Part shown: in pieces, positions 7,517 to 15,434 of the stretch
Layout: each line of letters starts with the position of its first letter
How positions within the stretch are numbered: position 1 is the first letter of the stretch
Source: Phycisphaerales bacterium UBA3158
Lineage (GTDB): Bacteria; Planctomycetota; Phycisphaerae; Phycisphaerales; SM1A02
Assembly: GCA_002364555.1 (NCBI GenBank)
Contig: DEYM01000102.1
Coordinates: forward strand, 1 to 21,591
DNA: 21,591 bases
Direction: 5' to 3'
Made by a program: the position numbers and the translations under genes
Notes under the pieces: model-generated
Databases searched by the model: none
Seen by the model: the letters and a program-made list of their open reading frames with translations, nothing else
What the model was told of the DNA's origin: nothing

Positions 7517-8315
7517 CGTCGGCCCGAAAGCGTGGTGATCTGGACAGGAACGTCTTGGGGTTGTCCCACGTGACTTTCCTGACCATGTCCTCCGAATGGC
7601 CTCGACGGCGCATCTCGATCCTCGCCTTTGGAACGGAGAGAGGGTCGCTGGGACCCCAGTCGCCTGCGGAATTCATCCACAGCCGTTCGGTGCCGTATGT
7701 CTCGAGAATGTCGACAGCACGTTGGGGAGTGCACTTGCTGTCTGGATAGAGGGTCATCCCCGCCCAGAAGCCGCGATCGAGGACTTCCGAAACCGTATGT
7801 TCCTCGACATGATCGATGAGGACACGATCAGGCTGCAGACCGGCATTGAAGATGGCATCCATGATCAGCCTGGTTCCCTTGAGCTTGTCCTCGAGATGAG
7901 GTGTGTGAACCAGAACGAGCTGATTCGTGCTCAGTGCCAGTTCGAGATGGGCTTCGAGAATCATCAGCTCGTTTCGACTGTTCTTGTTGAGGCCGATTTC
8001 ACCGATGCCCAGGACGTTCGGGCAGTCCATGAAATCAGGAATGATGGACATGACCTCTTTCGCAAAGCCGGCATCCTCCGCCTCCTTGGGATTCACACAG
8101 AGCCAGCAGTGATGTCTGATGCCGTACTGGGCGGCCCGCTTGGGTTCGGTATCCGTCAGCTGCTTGTAGTAGTCGTAGAACCCCTGCGGGGAGCTGCGGT
8201 CGAAACCAGCCCAGAAGGCGGGTTCCGTGATGGCGACGCAACCGGCCATCGCCATGCGCTCGTAGTCGTCCGTCGTCCTGGAGACCATGTGGATATGTGG
8301 ATCGATGTACTTCAT
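7509..8315 (-). CDS. eboB: EboB, TatD-like metal-dependent hydrolase
   Basis: The protein has 268 residues. The TatD/amidohydrolase metal ligands are all present in order: DPHIH with His7 and His9, GEIGLN with Glu106, VHTPH with His137, IDHVEEH with His169, and SAGDWGPSD with Asp219. Length and motif spacing are typical of TatD-family barrels. This subgroup, with its DPHIHM start and NSAGDWG end, accompanies ebo genes. TatD relatives hydrolyse phosphodiester or amide-like bonds, but the EboB substrate is unknown. The ATG overlaps the stop of the preceding small gene as ATGA, and the 3' end overlaps the eboE start by 8 bases. The protein has no export signal, so it should be cytoplasmic. Confidence 0.93.
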   Translation of the reverse strand: MKYIDPHIHMVSRTTDDYERMAMAGCVAITEPAFWAGFDRSSPQGFYDYYKQLTDTEPKRAAQYGIRHHCWLCVNPKEAEDAGFAKEVMSIIPDFMDCPNVLGIGEIGLNKNSRNELMILEAHLELALSTNQLVLVHTPHLEDKLKGTRLIMDAIFNAGLQPDRVLIDHVEEHTVSEVLDRGFWAGMTLYPDSKCTPQRAVDILETYGTERLWMNSAGDWGPSDPLSVPKARIEMRRRGHSEDMVRKVTWDNPKTFLSRSPRFRADDD

Positions 8316-8638
8316 TCGGGAGCCGGAGCGCCGAGCGCCCCCTTCATCGGTGCGGTTTGCAGTGGTTCGGATGAATGATCGCTGAGATGTTCGAGCACCC
8401 GACGTGTTCGATCGTTCTTGCCGTCATTGAGGATCTTGAGACATTCGTGAAGCGCTGTGATTCGAAAATCGACCCCAAGTCCCTCGTCATCCGCGTCCGA
8501 AGCCCGGTCGACTCGATCCAGGAATGCCGCCAGATCGATCAACTTCGCACGGTGCTCCATGAAGTAGGCATCGGCGATTTCCGCAGCGGTCATTGGACAT
8601 GAATTACGTTCGGTCATGAACTTTGATTCTAGCGTCAT
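8312..8638 (-). CDS. Small unrecognised protein encoded within the ebo cluster
   Basis: From the ATG at 8638 the protein has 108 residues. It is charged and predicted helical, with no membrane segment or Cys pair. The core is about 70 residues (AEIADAYFMEHRAKLIDLAA, then FLDRVDRA and later ALHECLKILNDGKNDRTRRV), followed by a loose Pro/Ala tail. I do not recognise a family with certainty; I have an impression that similar short proteins sit in other planctomycete ebo clusters. It is too short to be a normal EboA (usually around 200 residues or more) and I see no EboA motif. Alternative starts are TTG 8659, ATG 8617 and ATG 8593; none has a good Shine-Dalgarno. The stop overlaps eboB as ATGA, which argues strongly that it is translated. 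Confidence 0.75.
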   Translation of the reverse strand: MTLESKFMTERNSCPMTAAEIADAYFMEHRAKLIDLAAFLDRVDRASDADDEGLGVDFRITALHECLKILNDGKNDRTRRVLEHLSDHSSEPLQTAPMKGALGAPAPE

Positions 8639-8663
8639 GAATCGCCGGGGCGAGTTCAATGTC

Positions 8664-9863
8664 TCATGAATCAGCGGAGAGGATCCCGTTCACGGATTCG
8701 ATGGCGTCCAGCATGATCGAGGAGTCGATCTCATGGAGTTCGACGAGGGCGCCGGGAGCGGTGATGGTGGGGATCGTCAGACATCCTCCCAGATGCTCAC
8801 GGAATTCCTCTATTCCCTCCAGCACGACTTTTCCATCACTGAGGCAGTCGGAGCAACTCAGGAAACCAAGAGAACGCAGGCACTCGAGGACTCTGCTGGA
8901 GATCTCCTGATCGAGTCGTCCTATCCTCACCGTGTAGTCGAGATCGATCGCCAGACCGATGGCGACGGCATCACCGTGAGGCATCCTCCACTGCGTGATC
9001 GCCTCGATCCTGTGAGCAGCCCAGTGTCCAAGATCGAGTGGTCTGGCGTGCTGGTTCTCGAACGGGTCCCCACCATGGACGATGTGATCCATGTGGAGTC
9101 TCGCCGAGGCCAGCATGACGGATTCCATGGTCTCCAGATCGCGAGCTCGGAGACGATCCGACGCCTGCTCGATGAAGTCGAGAAGTGGGGGATGCTTCAG
9201 CAGCGCGACTTTCACGGCTTCGCTCAGACCGCCTCTCCAATGCGCCTCGTCAAGACTGTCGAGCAATGAGAGGTCGTTGACGACAGCCAGTGGTGGGCTG
9301 AAGCTTCCCAGGAAATTCTTGACGCCAAACGCGTTGATTCCGTTCTTGACCCCAATGCCCGCATCGCCCTGAGCGAGTGTTGTCGACGGCATGCGAATCA
9401 CACCGATGCCGCGATGGGAAGTCGCGGCCGCGAAACCAGCGGTATCCAGGACGGCTCCACCCCCGATGATCAGGACGATCGATCGACGGCAGACATGCTG
9501 GTCATTGATGGCGGCGGCTACGGTCTCGAACGAGTCCCATCCGTTCTTCGTCGATTCGCCCCCCGGAATGATCACCGGTGGTCCGCTTGGATGGATGCGG
9601 GCGGCATGTCCCTGCTGCCATCGATCGATCGAATCGATCAGATCCGGCCGGGCTTCCAGCAGTCCGGCATCGATCACCGTGCATAGACGCCGTTGGCCCT
9701 CGCCCTCGGGAAGAATCGAACTCAGGACATGGTTCCCCTCGGAGAAGGCTCCATGGGTGAACCGGATCTGGTGGGTCCATGGGATGGAAAAGGACCCGTC
9801 CACGGATTTCTCCAGGAGTCGATCGTCAAGCTGGATGTCGTGGTTCGAGGATCGTGATGACAT
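8664..9863 (-). CDS. eboD: EboD, 3-dehydroquinate-synthase-like sugar-phosphate cyclase
   Basis: The protein has 399 residues. It has the NAD-binding/cyclase architecture of the dehydroquinate synthase superfamily: PGGESTKN (100-107), GGGAVLDTAGFAAATSHRG (134-152), MPSTTLAQGDAGIGVKNGIN (158-177), and Zn-ligand positions Glu215 (GGLSEAVK), His280 (LGHWAAH) and His296 (MPHGDAV). The DAGIGVKNGINAFGVKN segment, in place of the AroB DSSVGGKT, places it with EboD and sedoheptulose-7-phosphate-cyclase-like branches rather than the shikimate pathway. The substrate is probably a heptulose or related sugar phosphate, unproven. It is the first ebo gene, 53 bases after the SpoIIE-type gene; TATAGT lies only about 6 bases before the ATG and no Shine-Dalgarno is evident, so a leaderless or very short-leader start is possible. 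Confidence 0.93.
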   Translation of the reverse strand: MSSRSSNHDIQLDDRLLEKSVDGSFSIPWTHQIRFTHGAFSEGNHVLSSILPEGEGQRRLCTVIDAGLLEARPDLIDSIDRWQQGHAARIHPSGPPVIIPGGESTKNGWDSFETVAAAINDQHVCRRSIVLIIGGGAVLDTAGFAAATSHRGIGVIRMPSTTLAQGDAGIGVKNGINAFGVKNFLGSFSPPLAVVNDLSLLDSLDEAHWRGGLSEAVKVALLKHPPLLDFIEQASDRLRARDLETMESVMLASARLHMDHIVHGGDPFENQHARPLDLGHWAAHRIEAITQWRMPHGDAVAIGLAIDLDYTVRIGRLDQEISSRVLECLRSLGFLSCSDCLSDGKVVLEGIEEFREHLGGCLTIPTITAPGALVELHEIDSSIMLDAIESVNGILSADS

Positions 9864-9916
9864 GATTGAACTATACGTTCAGGAGGACTCGATGGTCGCC
9901 ACCGAATCCGGGATGA

Positions 9917-11851
9917 TCAAGCTCTTTTGTTCGACATCCTTCGATGAAGGTCCATGACGGTGACGTCATCGAAGAGCTGCTCCGACTGGACGCGTTCCGA
10001 GAGCTTGATCAATTCATCGCAGACTTCCTGGGCACTCATGTCTCCACGCTGATCGAGGAATCGTTCGATTCCAGCGGTATCAATCATCACTCCATCATCA
10101 CCATGAGCCTCGCTGAGACCGTCCGTGTAGAGAACGAAGTGATCGCCGGGATTCACCTGAAGGGTGTTCTGTGTCCATTCCGCCTCGGGAAGCGTGCCCA
10201 GAATGGTGCCCGTGGCGTCCGCCACAAGTTTCGAATCATTGTCCAGCGACTTGAGTATGGCGGCATGATGACCTGCATTCGCATAGCGGAGAATGCCGGT
10301 ATCGATGTTGTAGACACCGAGGAAAAGCGTGATGAAGAGTCCCTGTTGATTATCCTCTATGAGGCTGTCGTTGACTTTTTTGAGTATGCGATCAGGACTT
10401 CGTTCGCGGCCGGCGACCATTCTGATGGTCGTTCTGGAGACCCCCATGAACATCGCCGCAGGTATGCCCTTGCCGGAGACGTCTCCAAGCATGAATGCCA
10501 TGTGCTTGTCATCCATGATCCAGTAGTCGTAGAAGTCGCCCCCGACGTGACGAGCGGCTCGATTGATGGCGGCGATCTCGAAGTCGACCGGATGGGGAAA
10601 TTCGGGAGGCAGATCGGGTTGAAGCGATTGCTGGATGTCCCGGGCGATGTCCAGTTCCCTGTCGACGGCGATCCGATCAGCTTCCGACTTGGCCAGATCA
10701 TCCAGATTTCTGGCAAGGGATTCGACCATGAGATTGAATCCCTCCCCCAACCTGGTGATCTCATCCTTTCCACGACCCGGTTCCACACGGATGCTCAGAT
10801 CGCCCGTGCGGGCGACTTCCATCGCGGCATTCAATCGTCTGATGCGTCTTGTGAGCAGCCATGCGCTACCCAGCAGGCAGATGAGAATCAGAAAGATGCC
10901 ACCCAGCCTGTAGAGCGTGTCTCTCTGCATCAGGGAATAGACGGGTTCGAGGAGGGTGGACTCGGGTATGGCATCGATCATCAGCCATTTGGGTTCAGTC
11001 ATCACCGACCAAGCGATCCAGTAGTTCTTTCCCTGGAATGAGATCGGCACAGGCTTCGAATTCGATTTCTTGCCGAGTTTTCGATCGGCCGTGATCTGAC
11101 TCATGAATTCATTGAAGGCTTTGGTGTCATCGGGAAAATCCTGGGTGTCATCGGGATTGAGGACTCCCCTGAGTGGATTGCCCATGTGTTCGTTCTTGGT
11201 GCTGGCGAGAACGATCCATGCGTTGTTCACGATCGCGAATCGACTCGAACTCATGGATGATCGGACCGCTTCACCTTGAAGCTTCATGAGTGGGAAACTC
11301 ACGATGATCAGCCCGGTGGTCTTTCCATCGACGACGATCGGCTGCAGAAGCGCCGCATCATGGGCCAGTCCATCCGACGAGCGAATCGGTCCCAGCCATC
11401 TTCCAGCGCCCTGCTCCAGGGATTCATAGTCGTTGACGAGACGTCTGGCCATCTCATCGGTGAATGGAGTGGTCTGGGTTCGCCCGTCCTCGCGGATCAT
11501 GGAGATGCCCTCGAGTCTTCCATCCGAGGGGTCTCCCCAGGCGATGGCCGCCGATCCGATGAGCATTTCGGTCTTGATCAGATCACTCAACAGTTCAGCC
11601 TGCAGCTGACGCGTACCCTTTGGATTCAGTGCGGCATAACCGGCGAGTGACCGGGTTGCGGTGCCGATCAGGATGAGTCTCTCATCGAGGGAGTTGGCGA
11701 TCAGTTCCACGGAGACCTTGGCTCTGAGCGAACCTTCCCGTTCGACCATCCCGATCATGGAGCGGTACTGCATGTACCCGACGAACAGGTACACCATGAT
11801 CAGCGGTATGCCGACCACAAGAATGAACTTCAGGATGATGTTGAGTTTCAA
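9917..11851 (-). CDS. Membrane sensor with Cache, HAMP and SpoIIE-type PP2C phosphatase domains
   Basis: The protein has 644 residues. Membrane segment 1 is at about 5-26, a periplasmic Cache-like sensor at about 30-310, and membrane segment 2 at about 315-334. HAMP follows at about 335-385 (RRIRRLNAAMEVARTGDLSI), then a coiled-coil linker (385-412) and the SpoIIE/PP2C phosphatase at 423-637. All metal-binding Asp residues are present: Asp439 in GGDFYDY, Asp457 in GDVSGKG, Asp577 in YTDGLSEA and Asp629 in DDVTVMD. Such proteins dephosphorylate STAS anti-sigma-factor antagonists in response to an external signal, and a STAS protein is encoded at 17526-17921. The start is TTG, overlapping the phosphoesterase stop as TTGA; it is the only start that retains the first membrane segment. 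eboD follows after 53 bases on the same strand. The ligand is unknown. Confidence 0.93.
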   Translation of the reverse strand: MKLNIILKFILVVGIPLIMVYLFVGYMQYRSMIGMVEREGSLRAKVSVELIANSLDERLILIGTATRSLAGYAALNPKGTRQLQAELLSDLIKTEMLIGSAAIAWGDPSDGRLEGISMIREDGRTQTTPFTDEMARRLVNDYESLEQGAGRWLGPIRSSDGLAHDAALLQPIVVDGKTTGLIIVSFPLMKLQGEAVRSSMSSSRFAIVNNAWIVLASTKNEHMGNPLRGVLNPDDTQDFPDDTKAFNEFMSQITADRKLGKKSNSKPVPISFQGKNYWIAWSVMTEPKWLMIDAIPESTLLEPVYSLMQRDTLYRLGGIFLILICLLGSAWLLTRRIRRLNAAMEVARTGDLSIRVEPGRGKDEITRLGEGFNLMVESLARNLDDLAKSEADRIAVDRELDIARDIQQSLQPDLPPEFPHPVDFEIAAINRAARHVGGDFYDYWIMDDKHMAFMLGDVSGKGIPAAMFMGVSRTTIRMVAGRERSPDRILKKVNDSLIEDNQQGLFITLFLGVYNIDTGILRYANAGHHAAILKSLDNDSKLVADATGTILGTLPEAEWTQNTLQVNPGDHFVLYTDGLSEAHGDDGVMIDTAGIERFLDQRGDMSAQEVCDELIKLSERVQSEQLFDDVTVMDLHRRMSNKRA

Positions 11852-13446
11852 GGTGTATCCGTGATCCGGAAGATCCGGTTGCCGATGTCGATCTGTCCGA
11901 ACATGTCGGTGGATTCCACTTCGACCACATGTCCGCCGGGTTCGAGTCCGGGGGGCAGGTCGGCGACCCAGATGTGCGGCGATGATTTCGGCTTGGGAAG
12001 TGAAATCGCGTTGGGGTTCTCGTTCAACGACTCGTTCACCACGGCCATCTCATAGTACGGGTCCGGCCGCTTGCTGTGAATCATGGGAATCCAATTCCCG
12101 TCATCGATGCGCATCCGCACGGTCGACCTCGATGATCCGGCCCAGACATTGGCGACGACCTCGGTCCTGGTCACCTGTTCGACGGGGATCGACCCGGGCA
12201 GGAAGACGTGCATCTGCTGGGAAGGGTCCATCTTCGCGGGCATGAATCGAAGCGAGTAGTCGAAATCGGTGATGTTCAGAACCATGCATCCGTTGGGGGC
12301 GCCGCATTGCATCATGGAGTGGGGGATGCCGTATTCATCGGGTTCGCCTCGCCACCAGCTTCCGCAGGCGGTTCCGTTTATCAGGTGATGGAGTGGTTCC
12401 CGGCGACCGGTGTCTTCGGGAAACTCCATGAACTCATGCCTCTGCATGTGGTAGTGCGCCGTCACGGCAAGGACATTGGGACGATCGGCGATCAGGCGGA
12501 GCAGGTCGTCTGCGTTTCGCACGCCGGAGAGTGGGATATGCATCAGGAGCACCACGAGCGTCTCCTTGCCGATCTCCTTCAGATCCGCTTCCACGAAGGT
12601 CAGGATGTCCTCGGTCAACGCTCCGTGGTACGAATTGTCGCCGTCGTAGACCACATCGTCGATGACGATGAAATGGGCCGTCCCCCAGTCGAAGGAATAG
12701 GTCGGCGGGCCATACAGACGCTGCCAGGTCTCGTCGGACTGTCGATCGTTCTCGGCCTTGAAGTTGATGTCGTGGTTGCCATGGACGTTGAACCATGGGA
12801 TTCCCATGCGGCCGACGACCATGTTGTGCGCCGGCAGGACATTCAGGTCATCGAAGGCCAGGTCACCGAGGCCCACACCGAATGCGGCATCGCCTCCGAC
12901 CATCGGTTCGATGACGTCCCTGGCCAGATAGTCCACCTCCTTGAGGTTCCTTGATTGGGGATCCCCCAGAAGTATGGCCGAGAACGGCGAGGATTCGGGA
13001 TGGCGATGCAACGGGAAATTGATCGCGCCGGGTTCGTTCGGAGTCGGCTCGACCCCTCGATACTTCAGTCCATCGGGTGACCCATCGGGATTGTGAACAT
13101 AGAAGAACTGCGGCAGCCCGTTTTCATCGAGCGGTGAGATCCAGTTGCGGGGCTTGATCACGAAGATGGTGTCATCGGGTCCGGCCGGTAGATGCCATCT
13201 GCCACGAACATCGGTCATGATGATGTCTCGACCGTTCGACACTCGAACACGTGCGAGACCCTTCTCTCGCTCGTCACGCACTCCGTTGCTGTTGACATCC
13301 TCGAAGACAATCCCTTCCAGCATCTGCTGGCCATTTTCCGGTTTCGCCTCGGTTCTCGCGCAGGCCGTGAACAGCGTGCCGAGGATGATGACCATGGTCA
13401 GGGAGCGCCATGGGGCCACTATCGGGGAAAATCGTGTACTTACCAT
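11848..13446 (-). CDS. Calcineurin-like phosphoesterase, probable lipoprotein
   Basis: From ATG 13446 the protein has 532 residues; ATG 13485 would add 13. The N-terminus has basic residues, a hydrophobic run and LFTAC, a near-standard lipobox, so it is probably lipid-anchored outside the inner membrane. An N-terminal beta domain follows, with an EF-hand-like VNSNGVRDEREKG segment typical of SdrD-like/MetallophosN modules. The metallophosphoesterase core shows LLGDPQ, GLGDLAFDD, GNHD, LLMHIPL and TAHYH (in place of GHxH). A C-terminal beta domain (about 410 to the end) completes the three-domain layout of the MetallophosN–Metallophos–MetallophosC family. Substrates could be phosphodiesters or phosphorylated surface polymers; none can be assigned. 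It overlaps the SpoIIE gene by 4 bases and heads the leftward gene block. Neither candidate start has a decisive Shine-Dalgarno. Confidence 0.88.
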   Translation of the reverse strand: MVSTRFSPIVAPWRSLTMVIILGTLFTACARTEAKPENGQQMLEGIVFEDVNSNGVRDEREKGLARVRVSNGRDIIMTDVRGRWHLPAGPDDTIFVIKPRNWISPLDENGLPQFFYVHNPDGSPDGLKYRGVEPTPNEPGAINFPLHRHPESSPFSAILLGDPQSRNLKEVDYLARDVIEPMVGGDAAFGVGLGDLAFDDLNVLPAHNMVVGRMGIPWFNVHGNHDINFKAENDRQSDETWQRLYGPPTYSFDWGTAHFIVIDDVVYDGDNSYHGALTEDILTFVEADLKEIGKETLVVLLMHIPLSGVRNADDLLRLIADRPNVLAVTAHYHMQRHEFMEFPEDTGRREPLHHLINGTACGSWWRGEPDEYGIPHSMMQCGAPNGCMVLNITDFDYSLRFMPAKMDPSQQMHVFLPGSIPVEQVTRTEVVANVWAGSSRSTVRMRIDDGNWIPMIHSKRPDPYYEMAVVNESLNENPNAISLPKPKSSPHIWVADLPPGLEPGGHVVEVESTDMFGQIDIGNRIFRITDTP

Positions 13447-13517
13447 TCCCGAAGAGTAGCCGCGAATTCGACTGGCTGCGATCATGATCCGAGACCACCA
13501 ATCCGGTCAGCTTCAAC

Positions 13518-13522
13518 AGGAG
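13518..13522 (+). promoter_or_regulatory. Strong Shine-Dalgarno site deciding the start at 13529
   Basis: AGGAG lies 6 bases before the ATG at 13529. An earlier in-frame ATG at 13484 has no such site and would begin with polar residues unlike the coiled-coil start, so 13529 is preferred. Confidence 0.7.
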
Positions 13523-13528
13523 ACCACC

Positions 13529-14020
13529 ATGAACCAGCTTGAACAACGTCTAGCCGCTCTCGAAGCGTCTCGAACCCGATTTCGTTGGCTGAGCCTGCTG
13601 CTCATGCTGCTGCTGCCGGTGGCGGGACTGCTTGCCGGAGCTAGTTTCCAGAACGATCTGAAAAATGGTCGTGAAGCAGTCGCCGCGAGGGTTGTGACCC
13701 GTTCGCTGGTGGTGGTCGATGAGCAGAATCGGCCTCGTATCGATCTGGGTTACGACGAGGCCATCGGCCCCCACGTCTTCCTTCGTGATGAACGAGGGCT
13801 TCCCATGCTCGCATTGTCTGCACCGCGCGAGTCCGGAGTAGTGGCCATTCTGGATTCGGATGGGCATGCGATCGCGATGCTTTCCGGGAGTGGATCAGGG
13901 GATGGTCACTTGAAGCTGTCGGATGCGCAGGGGAAGACAATGGCCAGAATCGGTCTATGGGCCGGTCAGGACAAGCCCGGCATCGAGTTCTATCCCACCG
14001 AAGTGGAAGTGAAGGACTGA
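13529..14020 (+). CDS. Small membrane-anchored protein with beta-repeats
   Basis: The protein has 163 residues. Residues 1-17 are a short heptad-like helix (MNQLEQRLAALEASRTR), residues about 20-41 a membrane segment, and the rest is extracytoplasmic. That part has four or five loose repeats of about 20-25 residues with the pattern hydrophobic-x-D-x-x-G/N-x-x-R/x-hydrophobic (VVVDEQNRPRIDLG, VFLRDERGLPMLAL, VAILDSDGHAIAML, LKLSDAQGKTMARIGL), suggesting a small beta-sheet domain. I recognise no named family with confidence; similar single-pass proteins with D-x-x-G-x-x-R repeats occur in planctomycetes. It is read away from the phosphoesterase gene, so the two start regions share about 80 bases. 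Its stop is 6 bases from the stop of the convergent aminotransferase gene. Confidence 0.85.
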   Translation: MNQLEQRLAALEASRTRFRWLSLLLMLLLPVAGLLAGASFQNDLKNGREAVAARVVTRSLVVVDEQNRPRIDLGYDEAIGPHVFLRDERGLPMLALSAPRESGVVAILDSDGHAIAMLSGSGSGDGHLKLSDAQGKTMARIGLWAGQDKPGIEFYPTEVEVKD

Positions 14021-14026
14021 TTCGGC

Positions 14027-15244
14027 TCAGTTGATCTTCTTGTACGCCTCCAGGCCCGCTCCGAGGATCTTCACACATCGTTCAATCACTTCCTTCTCGA
14101 GAACGTAGGCCATTCGGACCTCGTTGCGACCCAGTCCAGGTGTGCTGTAGAACCCTGCCAGAGGAGCCACGCAGAGCGTCTCGCCATCGATGTCGAAATC
14201 GCTGACCAGCCATTTCGCGAAGTGATCGGCATCGTCCACAGGCAGAGGAACGGCCAGATAGAACGCTCCCTTGGGTGGCTGCACATCAATACCGATGTCC
14301 TGGAGGCCAGAGACGAGTGCGTCTCTTCTGCCCTTGTATTCAGTCACCACGTCATGGAAATAGTTCTCTGGCGTATCCAGTGCCGCCATGCCAGCGTACT
14401 GATCGACGGTCGCCGGAGAGAGACGTGCCTGGCCGAAGTGCAGAGCGGCCTTCCTGAGTTCCCGATTACGAGTGACCAGGCAGCCGATCCTCGCGCCACA
14501 GGCGCTGAACCTCTTGGAGACCGAGTCGATGATGACGGCCTGTTCATGGGCGCCCGGCACCGCCAGCAGCGATGGCGCAAGTGTCCCAAGCGGTGCGTCA
14601 TAGATGAATTCTCTGTAGACCTCGTCACATATGAAGAACAGGCCGTGACGTTTGCAGATGTCGGCTATCTTCACGAGATCCTCATGGGAAAGCACTACAC
14701 CGGTGGGATTTCCCGGCGTCGGCAGTACCAGGGCGCGGGTCTTGCCGGTGATGGCCTCTTCGATCTTGGCGGGATCGATCCTGTACTCGTCATCCGCGTG
14801 GGTGGTCACAGGCGACGTCTCGATGCCGAGCATGTGTGCGTACCCGTGATAGTTGGTGTAGTAGGGTTCGCAGACCAGGACCTCATCTCCCGGATCGGTC
14901 ACTGAAGCCATTGCAAAGAGAAGTGCCTCGGAGCCTCCGACGGTGACCACGATGTCTTCTGCCGTGATGGGCGGCTGATCACCGATCAATCGGCTGTAGT
15001 ACTTCGATGCCAGCCCTTCGCGATAGTCCTGGAAGCCGTCACTGGGAGCGTAGGCAAGGACTTTTTCGTCATAGTTCTGGTAGGCCTCGATCATTCCACG
15101 GGGCGTGGCGATGTCCGGTTGGCCGATATTCATGAAATGAACATGTTTTCCCGTTGCCTGGGCATCTCTGGCGATCGATTCCAGAGCTCTGATCGGGGAG
15201 GCGGGGGCTTCGAGACCTCGTCGAGAGAGTGTGGTGGCGGTCAT
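14027..15244 (-). CDS. PLP-dependent class I/II aminotransferase
   Basis: The protein has 405 residues, normal for fold-type I aminotransferases of the aspartate aminotransferase group. Landmarks are NIGQPDIATP (39-48), VTVGGSEALL (100-109), PTPGNPTG with Asn179 (about 175-182), CDEVYREF with Asp207 and Tyr210, and SVSKRFSACGARIG (about 241-254), in which Lys244 should form the Schiff base with PLP and the Arg near 252 binds the phosphate. It is cytoplasmic and should transfer an amino group between an amino acid and a 2-oxo acid; the amino donor cannot be told from sequence alone. The ATG at 15244 has AGGAG about 10 bases upstream, and a TATATT hexamer at 15302-15307 on the minus strand is a possible -10. 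It appears monocistronic and converges on the small membrane protein gene. Confidence 0.95.
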   Translation of the reverse strand: MTATTLSRRGLEAPASPIRALESIARDAQATGKHVHFMNIGQPDIATPRGMIEAYQNYDEKVLAYAPSDGFQDYREGLASKYYSRLIGDQPPITAEDIVVTVGGSEALLFAMASVTDPGDEVLVCEPYYTNYHGYAHMLGIETSPVTTHADDEYRIDPAKIEEAITGKTRALVLPTPGNPTGVVLSHEDLVKIADICKRHGLFFICDEVYREFIYDAPLGTLAPSLLAVPGAHEQAVIIDSVSKRFSACGARIGCLVTRNRELRKAALHFGQARLSPATVDQYAGMAALDTPENYFHDVVTEYKGRRDALVSGLQDIGIDVQPPKGAFYLAVPLPVDDADHFAKWLVSDFDIDGETLCVAPLAGFYSTPGLGRNEVRMAYVLEKEVIERCVKILGAGLEAYKKIN

Positions 15245-15349
15245 GGGAAATACGCTCCTGTGGGGGACGGGACCAGGGGGGGGATGATTCGGAATCCTAC
15301 CAATATAAGCCTTCAGGACCCTGAAGCAGGCTCAGCCAGATGAGATCGC

Positions 15350-15355
15350 TATACT
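15350..15355 (+). promoter_or_regulatory. Possible -10 element for the secreted EF-hand protein
   Basis: TATACT lies about 80 bases before the ATG at 15435. No good -35 is visible at 16-18 bases. The shared string ATACTCTT also occurs at about 2990, upstream of the other secreted plus-strand gene, which hints at a common promoter type. A 6-bp inverted repeat (CTTCAG, 4 bases, CTGAAG at 15311-15326) lies just upstream. Confidence 0.3.
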
Positions 15356-15434
15356 CTTCGAATTCCTCCTCCACGGGAGAAATCGTCCGAAAAGAACTGT
15401 TCCATTGACCTCAAGCTAACACGAGGCCGTGACC

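Noticed and set aside
8664..9863. Reading eboD as AroB of the shikimate pathway
   Set aside because: The DAGIGVKNGINAFG segment replaces the AroB DSSVGGKT pattern and the neighbours are all ebo genes.
9944..11041. 365-codon plus-strand frame opposite the SpoIIE-type gene
   Set aside because: The minus strand encodes a complete phosphatase with all motifs; the plus frame is a codon-bias shadow.
11848..13446. Phosphoesterase as a 5'-nucleotidase
   Set aside because: It lacks the 5'-nucleotidase C-terminal domain; the three-domain layout fits the MetallophosN/C family instead.
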